Shown piece by piece: positions 48,882-57,664 of a DNA stretch of 64,000 nt. The notes beneath the pieces were generated by a model. That model ran no database searches, was not told the DNA's origin, and saw nothing but the letters and a program-made list of their open reading frames with translations. Where the stretch lies: NCBI GenBank assembly GCA_016717595.1, contig JADKFE010000024.1, forward strand, positions 1 to 64,000. The letters run 5' to 3'. Source of the DNA: Deltaproteobacteria bacterium (lineage in GTDB: Bacteria > Myxococcota_A > UBA796 > CAJQPC01). A program made the position numbers and the translations under genes. The stretch's first letter is position 1; every line of letters starts with the position of its first letter.

Positions 48882-49997
48882 CTATAACGTGTCAGCCAGC
48901 GCCTCGCGGAGTCGGGCGTAGACGGCGGCCTCTTGGGGCCCCAAGGTGAAGCGTCCGCGCTCGGTCTCGGCGGCGCGCACCACCCGCTCGTGCTCTTCAG
49001 CGCTCAGGCGCCTCACCTCGCGCCCTTGGGAGCTCAGCGCCTTGAGCAGGTCGAGCTGTAACGAGCGCACGGCTTGGCGGGCCTGGGCGCCCCTCGCCTC
49101 CAAATCCCCGCGGATCGCGAGCTGCTGCGCGGGCTCCATGTCGTCCCACCGGTCCTTTCGGAGCACGATGACCGCGGCCTCGTAGCTGTGGTGGGTGAGG
49201 GTGATGCTGTTCACGCGGCCCTCGGCGTCGCTGATCGCCAAGAGGTTGCCCGCGAACAGCGGCGTGCCGTCGAAGCCATCCAGCAGCTCACTCTTGAGCC
49301 ACGGGCCGAGGTTGGACGCGGCGATCTGCTGGATTCCGCGCCAGCCAAACGGCGTCAGCATTCCTACCGACAGGGGATCATTGGGGGCGCGGACCACGAG
49401 CTTGGCCCGCTCCTCTGCGGTCTGGGCGGCCCCGGCGGTGAACAGGTGGCGAAAGCCGATCTCCGACCAGCCGATGACCACGAGGCCTTTGGTCTCAAGC
49501 TGCTGTGCCACCTCCTCCATCATCACGGCCTCTAAGGCCCGGTCGGCCAGGGCCGCTGAGGCCGCGCTTGGGTCCTCGTTCCGGTTGTTGGCCCGGGTCG
49601 GCGGCGCGGAGAGCAGCATCGGCAGCTCAAGCAGCCGCAGGCTCGGCAGCCCGAAGGCCTCCGCGAGCAGCGGCAGCGGCAAGAGCGCGCCGTCCAGGGG
49701 CGCCTCGAGGGTGCAGGCCTCACGTTTGCCGATCTTGCCGGGCTCGCCCAGCCCCATCTCGGCGAGGAGGTCCCACTCGCTGCAGCCGGCGGGGTGAAAG
49801 ATCGGCGTGAGGGTCGCCCCGACCGCGGAGGCGCGGATGTGGGCCTCGTAGATCTGCTCGCTCCAAGGGGTGCCCAGGGGCGCGACGGTGGCGAGCCGGA
49901 GCGAGAGCGCTTCGGGCGCAGGCCCCGTCGCCTCGGCGTCGAGGCAAAGCGCGCCAAGGAGCGCCACGAGGCTCAAGGATGAGAGGGCTCTTTGCAC
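48882..49997 (-). CDS. DctP-like TRAP-type substrate-binding protein
   Basis: The GTG at 49997 with GAGG six bases upstream is used; a TTG at 50009 with GGAG is an alternative. The 371-residue product starts with a signal peptide (LSSLSLVALLGALCLDAEA) and then the DctP-type opening LSLRLATVAPLGTPWSEQIYEAH. A later part carries GWSEIGFRHLFTAG, typical of the TRAP binding fold, and ANNRNEDPS. DctP proteins bind carboxylates or other small acids in the periplasm for TRAP transport. No DctQM genes are adjacent, so the partner permease would be elsewhere, or the protein is a sensor-type binding protein. It is divergent from guaB. Confidence 0.7.
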   Translation of the reverse strand: MQRALSSLSLVALLGALCLDAEATGPAPEALSLRLATVAPLGTPWSEQIYEAHIRASAVGATLTPIFHPAGCSEWDLLAEMGLGEPGKIGKREACTLEAPLDGALLPLPLLAEAFGLPSLRLLELPMLLSAPPTRANNRNEDPSAASAALADRALEAVMMEEVAQQLETKGLVVIGWSEIGFRHLFTAGAAQTAEERAKLVVRAPNDPLSVGMLTPFGWRGIQQIAASNLGPWLKSELLDGFDGTPLFAGNLLAISDAEGRVNSITLTHHSYEAAVIVLRKDRWDDMEPAQQLAIRGDLEARGAQARQAVRSLQLDLLKALSSQGREVRRLSAEEHERVVRAAETERGRFTLGPQEAAVYARLREALADTL

Positions 49998-50138
49998 GGC
50001 GAACCTCAACGGAACGTCTCCAAGATGCGCCGGTTTTGTGGGCCGGGCAAGCCCTCGGGGCTGGGGATCCTGCCTCCGATTCGTCACTTGCGGGCGGGGC
50101 GGGTGGGGGCTAACAGGGGGCCCTCTCAGGAGGTGCAT

Positions 50139-51608
50139 GTGCTTGAGGACACCCCGCCGCTGGCGCTGACCTTTGACGACGTGCTCCTCTTGCCCGCCGC
50201 GAGCGATCTGCTCCCTCGGCAGGTGGACGTCTCAACCTGGCTGACCCCGGATCTGCGCCTGAACATCCCCGTGATGTCGAGCGCCATGGACACGGTGACC
50301 GAGGCCCACGCCGCCACGGCCATGGCCCGGCACGGCGGCATGGGCGTCATCCACAAGAACCTCAGCGTCGAGCGCCAGGCCGCCGAGGTCAACCGCGTCA
50401 AACGCGCCGTGACCGGCGTGATCTTCGACCCCATCACCATGCACCCCGAGCAGCGCGTCGGCGAGGCGCGTGAGCTCATGCGCCGCCACGCCATCTCCGG
50501 CGTGCCCGTCACCCTCGACGGCAAAGCGGTGGGCATCCTCACCAACCGCGACCTGCGCTTTGAGCGCCGCGCCGACCGCAAGATCCACGAGATCATGACC
50601 ACCGACGGTCTCGTCACCGTTCGCCCGGGCACGCCGTTGGAGCGCTGCAAAGACTTGATGCAGGAGCACAAGATCGAGAAGCTCCTGGTGGTCGACAACC
50701 AGGGCGATCTCGCCGGGCTCATCACGATCAAAGACATCGAGAACTCCACCAAGTACCCGCTCTCGATCACCGACGAGCGCGGCCGCCTGCGTGTCGCCGC
50801 CGCCGTAGGCCCGGGCCAGCCCGACCGCATCCAGGCCCTCTTGGACGCTGGCGCCGACGTGATCGTCATCGACACCGCCCACGGCCACTCCAGCGGGGTT
50901 CTGCGCGCCGCTGAAGAGGCCCGCGCCAACTGGCCAAACATCCGCCTCGTCGTGGGCAACATCGCCACGGCTGAGGCCGCCGAGGCCTGCATCAAGGCCG
51001 GCGCCAGCGCGCTCAAGGTGGGCATCGGGCCGGGCTCGATCTGCACCACCCGCGTCGTCGCTGGTGTCGGTGTGCCGCAGATCACCGCCATCGCTGAGGT
51101 CGCCCGGGTCGCGCGCCGCGCCGGGGTGTCGCTCATCGCCGATGGCGGCGTGAAGTTCTCTGGCGACGTCGCCAAGGCCGTGGCCGCGGGCGCCGACGTG
51201 GTGATGGTCGGCTCGCTGCTGGCGGGCACGGACGAGGCCCCCGGCGACGTGATCCTCCTCGGCGGGCGCCGCTACAAGAGCTACCGCGGCATGGGCTCCA
51301 TCGAGGCGATGCGCGCGGGCTCCGCCGATCGGTACTTCCAGGCTGAAGAGGGCGATCCCGAGGCCGAGACCCGCAAGCTCGTCCCCGAGGGCATCGTCGG
51401 CCGTGTGCCGTACAAGGGCCCCATCGGGGATGTGCTCTACCAGCTCGTCGGCGGGCTGCGCGCGTCCATGGGCTACACCGGCTGCGGCACGGTGAAGGAG
51501 ATGCAGCAGAACGCCCGCTTCGTGCGCATGACCGCCGCGGGGCTCAAAGAGAGCCACGTCCACGACGTGATCATCACTGAAGAGAGCCCGAACTACCGCC
51601 GGGAGTAG
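50139..51608 (+). CDS. guaB: IMP dehydrogenase
   Basis: GuaB oxidises IMP to XMP with NAD, the committed step of GTP synthesis. The start is a GTG at 50139 with AGGAGG five bases upstream. The 489-residue product has the N-terminal barrel opening LALTFDDVLLLPAASDLLP, two CBS domains at about residues 90-205 (DPITMHPEQRVGEARELM, VTVRPGTPLERCKDLM), the catalytic loop GIGPGSICTTRVVAGVGVPQ with Cys302, and the flap region ending YKSYRGMGSIEAM. Length and motifs match GuaB throughout. It is divergent from the DctP-like gene and lies 4 bases before the convergent CoA-transferase genes. A plain housekeeping gene. Confidence 0.97.
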   Translation: MLEDTPPLALTFDDVLLLPAASDLLPRQVDVSTWLTPDLRLNIPVMSSAMDTVTEAHAATAMARHGGMGVIHKNLSVERQAAEVNRVKRAVTGVIFDPITMHPEQRVGEARELMRRHAISGVPVTLDGKAVGILTNRDLRFERRADRKIHEIMTTDGLVTVRPGTPLERCKDLMQEHKIEKLLVVDNQGDLAGLITIKDIENSTKYPLSITDERGRLRVAAAVGPGQPDRIQALLDAGADVIVIDTAHGHSSGVLRAAEEARANWPNIRLVVGNIATAEAAEACIKAGASALKVGIGPGSICTTRVVAGVGVPQITAIAEVARVARRAGVSLIADGGVKFSGDVAKAVAAGADVVMVGSLLAGTDEAPGDVILLGGRRYKSYRGMGSIEAMRAGSADRYFQAEEGDPEAETRKLVPEGIVGRVPYKGPIGDVLYQLVGGLRASMGYTGCGTVKEMQQNARFVRMTAAGLKESHVHDVIITEESPNYRRE

Positions 51609-51612
51609 GCGA

Positions 51613-52266
51613 TTAGCCGAACTGGCCCAGAGGCTCACGCACGGCGAAGGGGGCCTCGGTCACCGCGGCGACGCTCTCCACCGTCTCGCCCACGGCGAGG
51701 TCGATCAGCGTGAGGCCCGTCTCGCGGCTCACCTCAAACACGGCGCGCTCGGTGATGATCAGGTTCACCACGCCGACGCCGGTGAGCGGCAGGTCACAGT
51801 TGCGGAGGATCTTCGCCTGGCCCTTCGCGGTGTGCTCCATGGTGACGACCACACGCCGGGCGCCGGCGACGAGGTCCATCGCCCCGCCCATGCCTTTGAC
51901 CATCTTGCCGGGGATCATCCAGTTGGCGAGATCACCAAACTGGCTCACCTGCATGGCGCCGAGGATGGTGAGGTCGATGTGGCCGCCGCGCACCATGCCG
52001 AAGGAGTCGGCGGAGGAGAAGAAGCTCGCGCCGGGCAGGGTGGTGACCGTCTCTTTGCCGGCGTTGATGAGGTCGGCGTCGACCTCGGCCTCGGTGGGGT
52101 AGGGGCCCATGCCCAGGAGCCCGTTCTCGGAGTGGAGCACGATCTCCACCCCGGCGGGGATCTGGTTGGCCACCAAGGTGGGGATGCCGATGCCCAGGTT
52201 GACCGTGAAGCCGTCGCGGAGCTCTTGGGCCGCGCGGCGCACCAGGCCGTCTCGATCCGTCGCCAT
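51613..52266 (-). CDS. scoB: 3-oxoacid CoA-transferase subunit B
   Basis: This 217-residue beta subunit pairs with the alpha subunit directly upstream. It has the family motifs LVRRAAQELRDGFTVNLGIGIPTLVAN with the Gly-rich loop, the catalytic Glu in ILHSENGLLGMGP, AFDADLINAGKETVTTLPGASFF-type segments (here EVDADLINAGKETVTTLPGASFF) and the end VINLIVTE-like block VVNLIITERAVFEV. The enzyme moves CoA from succinyl-CoA or another acyl-CoA to acetoacetate, in ketone-body or short-chain fatty-acid use. Its ATG follows the alpha-subunit stop with no gap. Substrate preference cannot be read from sequence. Confidence 0.93.
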   Translation of the reverse strand: MATDRDGLVRRAAQELRDGFTVNLGIGIPTLVANQIPAGVEIVLHSENGLLGMGPYPTEAEVDADLINAGKETVTTLPGASFFSSADSFGMVRGGHIDLTILGAMQVSQFGDLANWMIPGKMVKGMGGAMDLVAGARRVVVTMEHTAKGQAKILRNCDLPLTGVGVVNLIITERAVFEVSRETGLTLIDLAVGETVESVAAVTEAPFAVREPLGQFG

Positions 52267-52962
52267 CTAAGCCTCCCGGGTGACGCGGCGCTCGATGCGC
52301 TTGACGTAGCTCTGGCCGACCACCACCCGCTGCACATACACGCCGGGGGTGTGAACGAGGTCGGGGTCAAGCTCGCCGGGCTCGACGAGCTCCTCAACCT
52401 CAGCGATGGTGACCCGCCCAGCGGTGGCCATCACGGGGTTGAAGTTCCGCGCCGTGGCCCGGTAGATGAGGTTCCCGTGGCGGTCGCCCTTCCAGGCCTT
52501 CACCAAGGAGAAATCGGCGGTGAGCGCGCGCTCCATCACATAGAGGCGCCCGTCGATCTCCCGCACCTCTTTGCCTTCAGCGACCAAGGTGCCGACGCCC
52601 GTGGGCGTGAAGAACGCCGGGATGCCCGCGCCGCCGGCGCGCACACGCTCGGCGAGGGTGCCTTGGGGGCAGAGCTCAACCTCTAAGCTGCCGTCGAGGA
52701 ACTGGCGCTCAAAGGTCTTGTTCTCGCCCACATAGGAGCTGATCATCTTGCGGATCTGGCGTGTCCGCAGGAGCAAGCCCAGGCCGAAGTCATCGACTCC
52801 GGCGTTGTTGGACACGACGGTGAGGCCCGACGTGCCCTGCGCGACGAGGGCGGCGATGAGGTTCTCAGGGATCCCGCAGAGCCCGAAGCCGCCCGCCATG
52901 AGCGTGGCGCCGTTGGGGATGTCCGCGACCGCCTCGGCGGCGGAGGCGTAGACCTTGTTCAC
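52267..52962 (-). CDS. scoA: 3-oxoacid CoA-transferase subunit A
   Basis: The GTG at 52962 has an AGGAGG site five bases upstream, a strong start. The 231-residue alpha subunit has VYASAAEAVADIPNGATLMAGGFGLCGIPENLIAAL at the N terminus, the block LTVVSNNAGVDDFGLGLLLRTRQIRKMISSYVGENKTFE, and PQGTLAERVRAGGAGIPAFFTPTGVGTLVAEGKEVREIDG. These match ScoA/AtoD-type subunits. It is coupled to scoB with stop and start adjacent. The gene lies 65 bases downstream of the stop of rplC, on the same strand, so a read-through cotranscript is possible. Confidence 0.93.
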   Translation of the reverse strand: MNKVYASAAEAVADIPNGATLMAGGFGLCGIPENLIAALVAQGTSGLTVVSNNAGVDDFGLGLLLRTRQIRKMISSYVGENKTFERQFLDGSLEVELCPQGTLAERVRAGGAGIPAFFTPTGVGTLVAEGKEVREIDGRLYVMERALTADFSLVKAWKGDRHGNLIYRATARNFNPVMATAGRVTIAEVEELVEPGELDPDLVHTPGVYVQRVVVGQSYVKRIERRVTREA

Positions 52963-53027
52963 CTGGACCTCCTCGTTTGTGTGGCCGAGCCTCCGAGGAG
53001 GCTCAGCCCGGGGTGATCCTCAGCGGA

Positions 53028-53672
53028 TCACCACTTCTTGAGCGTAGCACGGACGGTGAGGTAGCCGTTCGTGGCGCCGGGGATCGCGCCGCGGATGTAG
53101 AGCAGGTTGGCCTCGGCGTCGACCTTCGCGAGGCGAAGGTTCTGCGCGGTCACCTGGGCGTTGCCCATCTGACCGGGCATCTTGCGGCCCTTGGCGACGT
53201 GACCGGGGGTGAGGCGCGTGCCGATCGAGCCACCATGACGGAAGAACTCGTGGGTACCGTGGCTGGAGATGAAGCCCTTGAAGTTGTGCTTCTTCATCAC
53301 GCCCTGGAAGCCCTTGCCCTTGGAGACGCCGGTGACGTCGAGGCGAGCGCCAGCCTGGAAGACCTCACCCGCGGTGAGCACCTGGCCCACGGTGTACTTG
53401 CTGGCGTCGGCCACGCGCAGCTCTTGGACGTGCTTCTTGGGGGTGGTCTCGGCCTTCTTGAAGTGGCCGGTCTCGGGCTTGTTGATGCGGTGGGCCTTCT
53501 GCTCCAAGAAGCCGAGCTGGATGGCCTCGTAGCCGTCCTTGCCGCTCGCGCGCTTGACCTGGAGGACGACGCAGGGGCCGGCCTCAACGATGGTGACGGG
53601 GACGATGGTGTCGCCGTCGAAGATCTGGGTCATGCCGACCTTACGGCCGAGGATGCCAGGATTCGTGTTCAT
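53028..53672 (-). CDS. rplC: ribosomal protein L3 (uL3), outside any S10-type cluster in this window
   Basis: The 214-residue product is full-length L3: start GILGRKVGMTQIFDGDTIVPVTIVEAGPCVVLQVK, the family loop VTGVSKGKGFQGVMKKHNFKGFISSHGTHEFFRHGGSIG and the end IPGATNGYLTVRATLKKW. GAGGT is placed just before the ATG. L3 builds the peptidyl-transferase surroundings in the 50S subunit. Normally rplC follows rpsJ and precedes rplD-rplW-rplB. Here its neighbours are CoA-transferase genes and a membrane-protein gene, so this copy has moved or is an extra copy. Residue conservation looks normal, so it is probably functional. Confidence 0.95.
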   Translation of the reverse strand: MNTNPGILGRKVGMTQIFDGDTIVPVTIVEAGPCVVLQVKRASGKDGYEAIQLGFLEQKAHRINKPETGHFKKAETTPKKHVQELRVADASKYTVGQVLTAGEVFQAGARLDVTGVSKGKGFQGVMKKHNFKGFISSHGTHEFFRHGGSIGTRLTPGHVAKGRKMPGQMGNAQVTAQNLRLAKVDAEANLLYIRGAIPGATNGYLTVRATLKKW

Positions 53673-53830
53673 AGTGACCTCGCATTGGAAGGCGCGAGTG
53701 AGCGCGTCTTCTTACGGGAGAGTGTGAGATGTGCGCGGCAGATCGCCAAGCCGGGCAGAAGTAGCGCGACGGCGCCCCCCTGGCAAGCGCGGGTCTCGGC
53801 AGAAGGGCCACGAGGCTGTATCCTTCCGCG

Positions 53831-55664
53831 GTGCGCCCAATCTCTCCGAGCCCCTCGTGGATCCCCTGGATCGCCGTCGTGATCCTCTGGCTCGTCGTGC
53901 TCGGCCCGAGCCTGCCCGGCTGGGGGCATCGTTTTGTGGGCCTTGAGTACATCGACGGCTACGGCACCCAGTGGTTTTACCACTTCGCGCCGCGCCTGCT
54001 CGTGGAGGGGCTACGCGGCGAGCCCGCGACGCTCTTCTTTTACCCCTGGGGCAAAGACGTGCTGGGCCACACCGGGCTCAGCGTGCTCGACGCCGTGATC
54101 GCCTGGCCGCTGCGGGCGCTTCTGGGGCCCACCTGGGGCTACAACCTCTTCGTCGTGCTGTTGATGGCCACAAACGGCCTCGCCACGGCGGCCATAGGCG
54201 CGCGGCTCACCGGGGATCGCCTCGCGGGCGCCCTCGCCGGGGCCTTGATGAGCGTCTCGCCCTGGGCGCTCTTGGAGCTGACCGAGGGCAGGCCCACGCA
54301 GGTGATGTTGGCCCCGGCCTTGTGGGTGATCTACGAGGCCTTGGCGCCCTTGGAGGATCGCCGCGCGCCCCTTCGGTTGGGCCTCGCCTGGGCGGTGAGC
54401 GGGCTCATCTACTGGTTTAACGCCATCTTCTTGGGGTTCGCGCTCTTGGGGATCGCCGTGGCCCGCGCCATCAAGATGAGCCCGGCGGAGCGCCGCGCGC
54501 TTCTGGCCCGGGGCCTCGTCGCGGCGGGGCTCGCCTTGGTGCTGGTGAGCCCGGTGTTGTGGTTGATGGCGCGTCGGGCGCAGGCCGGCGGCGTGCCCGG
54601 GCTTCTGGACGTGCAGAGCTGGAGCCTCCTGCGCGCGAGCCTGTTCACCGTGGAGGGCATGCCGGTGGGGCTGTTCACCTTCCAGCCCTTGCGGTGGGGC
54701 TCGGCGTTTCTGTTTCCCGGGCGAGTCGGGCCTCGTCGCCTCCGCCCAGACCAGCCCGCTGACGGCCATCGGCCTGCTCGCGCTTCTTGTCGCCCTGGCC
54801 AAACCCGGCCTCCGCGGCGTGCTCCTGGCCCTGGCCGTGCCGAGCCTGCTGGTGAGCGTGGGCCCGGTGCTCCTGATCGGCGAGCGTGGCCTGCCGAACC
54901 CGCTGTACAACGCCCTCGTGATGGCCCTGCCGCCCCTGCGCCGCCTGTGGTTCCCCGAGCGGGCGCTGTTTCTGCTCGCCTTGGCCCAGGCCCTCGCCGT
55001 GGGGGCGCTGTGGGCGCGGCTTGAGGCGCCGAAGCTGCGCGCTGGGGTCGCCTTGGCCGTGGTGTTGGTGTGGGGGATCGAGCTTCGGGCTGGGGGCCTC
55101 GCGCCCTTGCCGAGCTGGGACGCCCGGCCGCCCGCGGCCTACCAATGCCTCGCCCAAGGCCCGCCCGGCGCGGTGATCGACCTCCCCGAGCGCTGGAGCG
55201 CCGCGCACCTCTACTACCAGACCGTCCATGGCCGCCCCATCTTCGGCGGCATGTTGGAGGGCAACGCCCGCTTCACCCCCGCCGAGCTCACCCAGCTTCG
55301 TGAGGAGAACGGCCTCTGGAGCGCCCTGGAGGCGGCCACCCGCCCCGGCCCGCCCAGCCGAGGAGCGCGTGAGGCGAAGGTTCGGCCTGAAGACAAGGCC
55401 CAGCTCGGCGCGCTTGGTTACCGCTACGTCGTGCTGCGCCGCGAGGCCGTGCCGGATCGTGCCGCCCAGGGCCTCCTGCGCAGGCTGGAGTCACTGCTGG
55501 GGCCGCCGGTCTACGAGGACGCGCGGGCCTTGATCTACGCGCCTTGGGGCGGTGAGCGCCCTTGCGCCGAGCTTCGCCCCGACAAGCGGCGCCTGGGCCG
55601 CACCGACGTCGCCCCAGAGGAGCGCGCGGGGCCAAAGCGCCCGGTTCAGCTCGTCTTCGACTGA
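53831..55664 (+). CDS. GT-C-like polytopic membrane protein, frame broken near 54719
   Basis: From the GTG at 53831 the frame encodes helices and loops up to WGSAFLFPG. Near 54716-54722 (CCCGGGC) one base is missing, and the frame turns to low-quality Arg/Pro-rich sequence, while the next frame continues as GESGLVASAQTSPLTAIGLL and runs to 55664. The full protein of about 611 residues has about twelve helices and a soluble C-terminal region. The first half, with GYGTQWFYHFAPRLL, AYPWGKDVLGHTGLSVLDA-type segments (here FYPWGKDVLGHTGLSVLDAV) and LLELTEGRPTQVMLAP, is similar to the protein at 18102-19580. It is likely a sugar or lipid-carrier transferase of unknown substrate. It overlaps the next minus gene by 19 bases at the 3' end. 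Confidence 0.7.
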
Positions 55665-56791
55665 CGGGGGCTAGACGTCGGGGTTGAGCCGCGCAACAGC
55701 CGCGACTCGACGATGCGCCGCTGGCGGTTCTTGTAGATGTGGTGGGCGTTCTCGCCCTCCTCGTTGGCCTCCGCCGTGGCCTTGTCGATCACCTGGAACT
55801 CGACCATGACGTAGACCACCGAGCCCAACATCAGGTGGGTCTCTGGGGACATCTTCGCCACCACGTCGTCCACCCGCACCGGGAAGTCCACGATGAAGTT
55901 GATCATCCGGTAGGACTGGCCCGAGAAGGGGTTCGCGCCCGTGGGCTCGGCGGTGCGCGCGGCGAGGCGCTGCATGCGCGGCGCGAGGCGGGCGTAGTGG
56001 GGATCCTCGCGGATCAAGCGGCGCATCACCAAGAGGTTGTTGTGGCTGGCCTCGGGAATAACGTAGTTGAAGGGGAACAAAGTATGGGTGAGGTGCGCCA
56101 GCACGGGCAGCACCTCGTCTTGTTGGCCCACGACCACCCGGAAACGCAGCTTGTCGAAGATCGTCGCCGCCAAGGTGTCCCGTTTGGTGAGCAGCTTGGA
56201 GATCACCGAGGTGCGCGTCTTGCGGGAGCCGTAAAACGCCAGGAGCGGGAAACCCTCAGCGCGCATCCGGTCGGCGTACTGGATGATCACCCGCTCGGCG
56301 CGGTCGAAGAGCTCGGCCTCGGAGATCGCCAGGCGGTGCTTGAGGTCCGAGGCGTCCATGTGGTTGATGGTGTGCATGATCTTGAGGAGCATGCAGGCCA
56401 AGGACTGCGTGCGGCGGAAGCGGCCTGTCCAGGTGGACGCGGCGATGAACACGTCGCGCACGTCTTTGGGGTCGCGCAGCTCCTTGGGGAAGCGGATGTC
56501 GTGGTGCTCCTCCAGGTAGTTGATCGCCTGGTTGAACAAGAAGCGCAGGCGCTCAACGTCCGCGGGATCATCAGGGTCCAAGTGCTGGAGCCGCAGATGC
56601 GCGTCCACCTCCTCCACGGTGCTGAGGTTCAGCTTGTGCCAGTCCACGACGGACTGCCCCTGCAAGATGAGGCGCACGGCCTCTAAATCGTGCAGCGTGA
56701 GCGAGCTGGGGGCGAAGTTGGCGGCGAAGGACGTGTCAACCTTCAGGATGTCGGAGGCCATGCGGCGCCTGGGCAGGTCGGGAGACGCCAT
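55646..56791 (-). CDS. TIGR04552-type hypothetical protein
   Basis: The ATG at 56791 is used; the frame extends upstream but without domain character, and an ATG at 56761 lacks a ribosome site. The 381-residue product has an all-helical first half (LTLHDLEAVRLILQGQSVVDWHKLNLST, FPKELRDPKDVRDVFIAAST). Its second half has FYGSRKTRTSVISKLLTKRDT, FDKLRFRVVVGQQDEVLPVLAHLTHTLFPF and VYVMVEFQVIDKATAEANEEGENAHH. The pattern R-K-x-R-x-S-x-x-x-K-L with a following I-F-D-K-L-R-F-R-V-V-V recalls the RelA/SpoT nucleotidyltransferase fold. The TIGR04552 identity is a recollection and needs a search. Cytosolic; divergent from the next gene. Confidence 0.55.
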   Translation of the reverse strand: MASPDLPRRRMASDILKVDTSFAANFAPSSLTLHDLEAVRLILQGQSVVDWHKLNLSTVEEVDAHLRLQHLDPDDPADVERLRFLFNQAINYLEEHHDIRFPKELRDPKDVRDVFIAASTWTGRFRRTQSLACMLLKIMHTINHMDASDLKHRLAISEAELFDRAERVIIQYADRMRAEGFPLLAFYGSRKTRTSVISKLLTKRDTLAATIFDKLRFRVVVGQQDEVLPVLAHLTHTLFPFNYVIPEASHNNLLVMRRLIREDPHYARLAPRMQRLAARTAEPTGANPFSGQSYRMINFIVDFPVRVDDVVAKMSPETHLMLGSVVYVMVEFQVIDKATAEANEEGENAHHIYKNRQRRIVESRLLRGSTPTSSPRQSKTS

Positions 56792-56858
56792 CGTATCTCG
56801 GCGCTGGCCCGCGCGGCTTTTGACGACGACGCGCCCCCGCGGTGTTAGGGGGCTCGCC

Positions 56859-57638
56859 ATGTCGTCTCCGCGCGCCTCGCTCCTCACCCTCCTCGGCCGT
56901 GCCCTCGGTCGCACCTTCTCTAACCTCGGCGTCTTGCTCCCTTGGGCGATGCTGTTGGGCGGCGTCGGCCACGTCGTGATGTACCTGGCGGCGCTCAACC
57001 TCGCGCCCCGGTTCGCCCAAGAGTCCACGACGCAGTTCATCGCGTCGGAGATCATCAAGCTCGTCGTGAGCTTGCTCTTGGGTGTGCTGCTCGTGCCCCT
57101 GGTGGACGCGATCACCATCTATGTGTGGCGCGAGTCCGACAAGGGCCGCTCCCCGTCGCTCTACGCGGCGACCAACTGGGGCATCGTGCGCTACGCGCGC
57201 ATGTTTAAGCCCCACATGTACTCGTATCTGGCCATCGCCATCGGCATGCAGGTGGTGATCCCCGGCGTGCTCTACGCGCTCCAGTACGCCTTCGTGGACG
57301 CCATCGCGGCCACCGACGACAACGCAAAGGCCCCCCTGGCCCGCTCTCAGAAGCTCACCCAAGGTCGGCGCTCTCGCATCGCGCGGGCGTGGTTGCCCTA
57401 CGCGGTGTGGTATCCGGCGTACTACTTCTACTTCGGCTTTAAGGCCGAAGGGTACGGCGCGTCCGCGGTGTTCGCCTTTGGTGTGGTGGACGTGCTGCTG
57501 TTGATGGCGATGGAGATGGTGATGTTCGCGCTGTACGAGGAGCGCATCAACGAGGCCCGCGCGGCCTTGGAGCGTCAGCAGGCCAAAGAGGCCGCCCAAG
57601 GCGTGACCCCGGCCAGCGAGCCGGAGACGATCTCCTGA
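56859..57638 (+). CDS. integral membrane hypothetical protein with C-terminal coiled coil
   Basis: The ATG at 56859 starts the recognisable protein; the open frame before it lies antisense to the TIGR04552-type gene. The 259-residue product has helices at about 20-45 (LGVLLPWAMLLGGVGHVVMYLAAL), 62-90, 130-150 and 190-235, a loop with RESDKGRSPSLYAATNWG, and a C-terminal Glu/Arg/Ala-rich segment EERINEARAALERQQAKEAA that may form a coiled coil. It has a general resemblance to glycerophosphoryl-diester or DUF-type six-helix membrane proteins, but I cannot name a family. It lies 26 bases before mfd on the same strand. Confidence 0.65.
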   Translation: MSSPRASLLTLLGRALGRTFSNLGVLLPWAMLLGGVGHVVMYLAALNLAPRFAQESTTQFIASEIIKLVVSLLLGVLLVPLVDAITIYVWRESDKGRSPSLYAATNWGIVRYARMFKPHMYSYLAIAIGMQVVIPGVLYALQYAFVDAIAATDDNAKAPLARSQKLTQGRRSRIARAWLPYAVWYPAYYFYFGFKAEGYGASAVFAFGVVDVLLLMAMEMVMFALYEERINEARAALERQQAKEAAQGVTPASEPETIS

Positions 57639-57664
57639 AGAGCGCCTCCGCCGCCGCTCCCTTC

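Noticed and set aside
56792..57118. N-terminal extension of the TIGR04552-type protein up to 57118
   Set aside because: The extension is antisense to the start of the membrane protein at 56859 and lacks any ordered pattern; the ATG at 56791 fits better.
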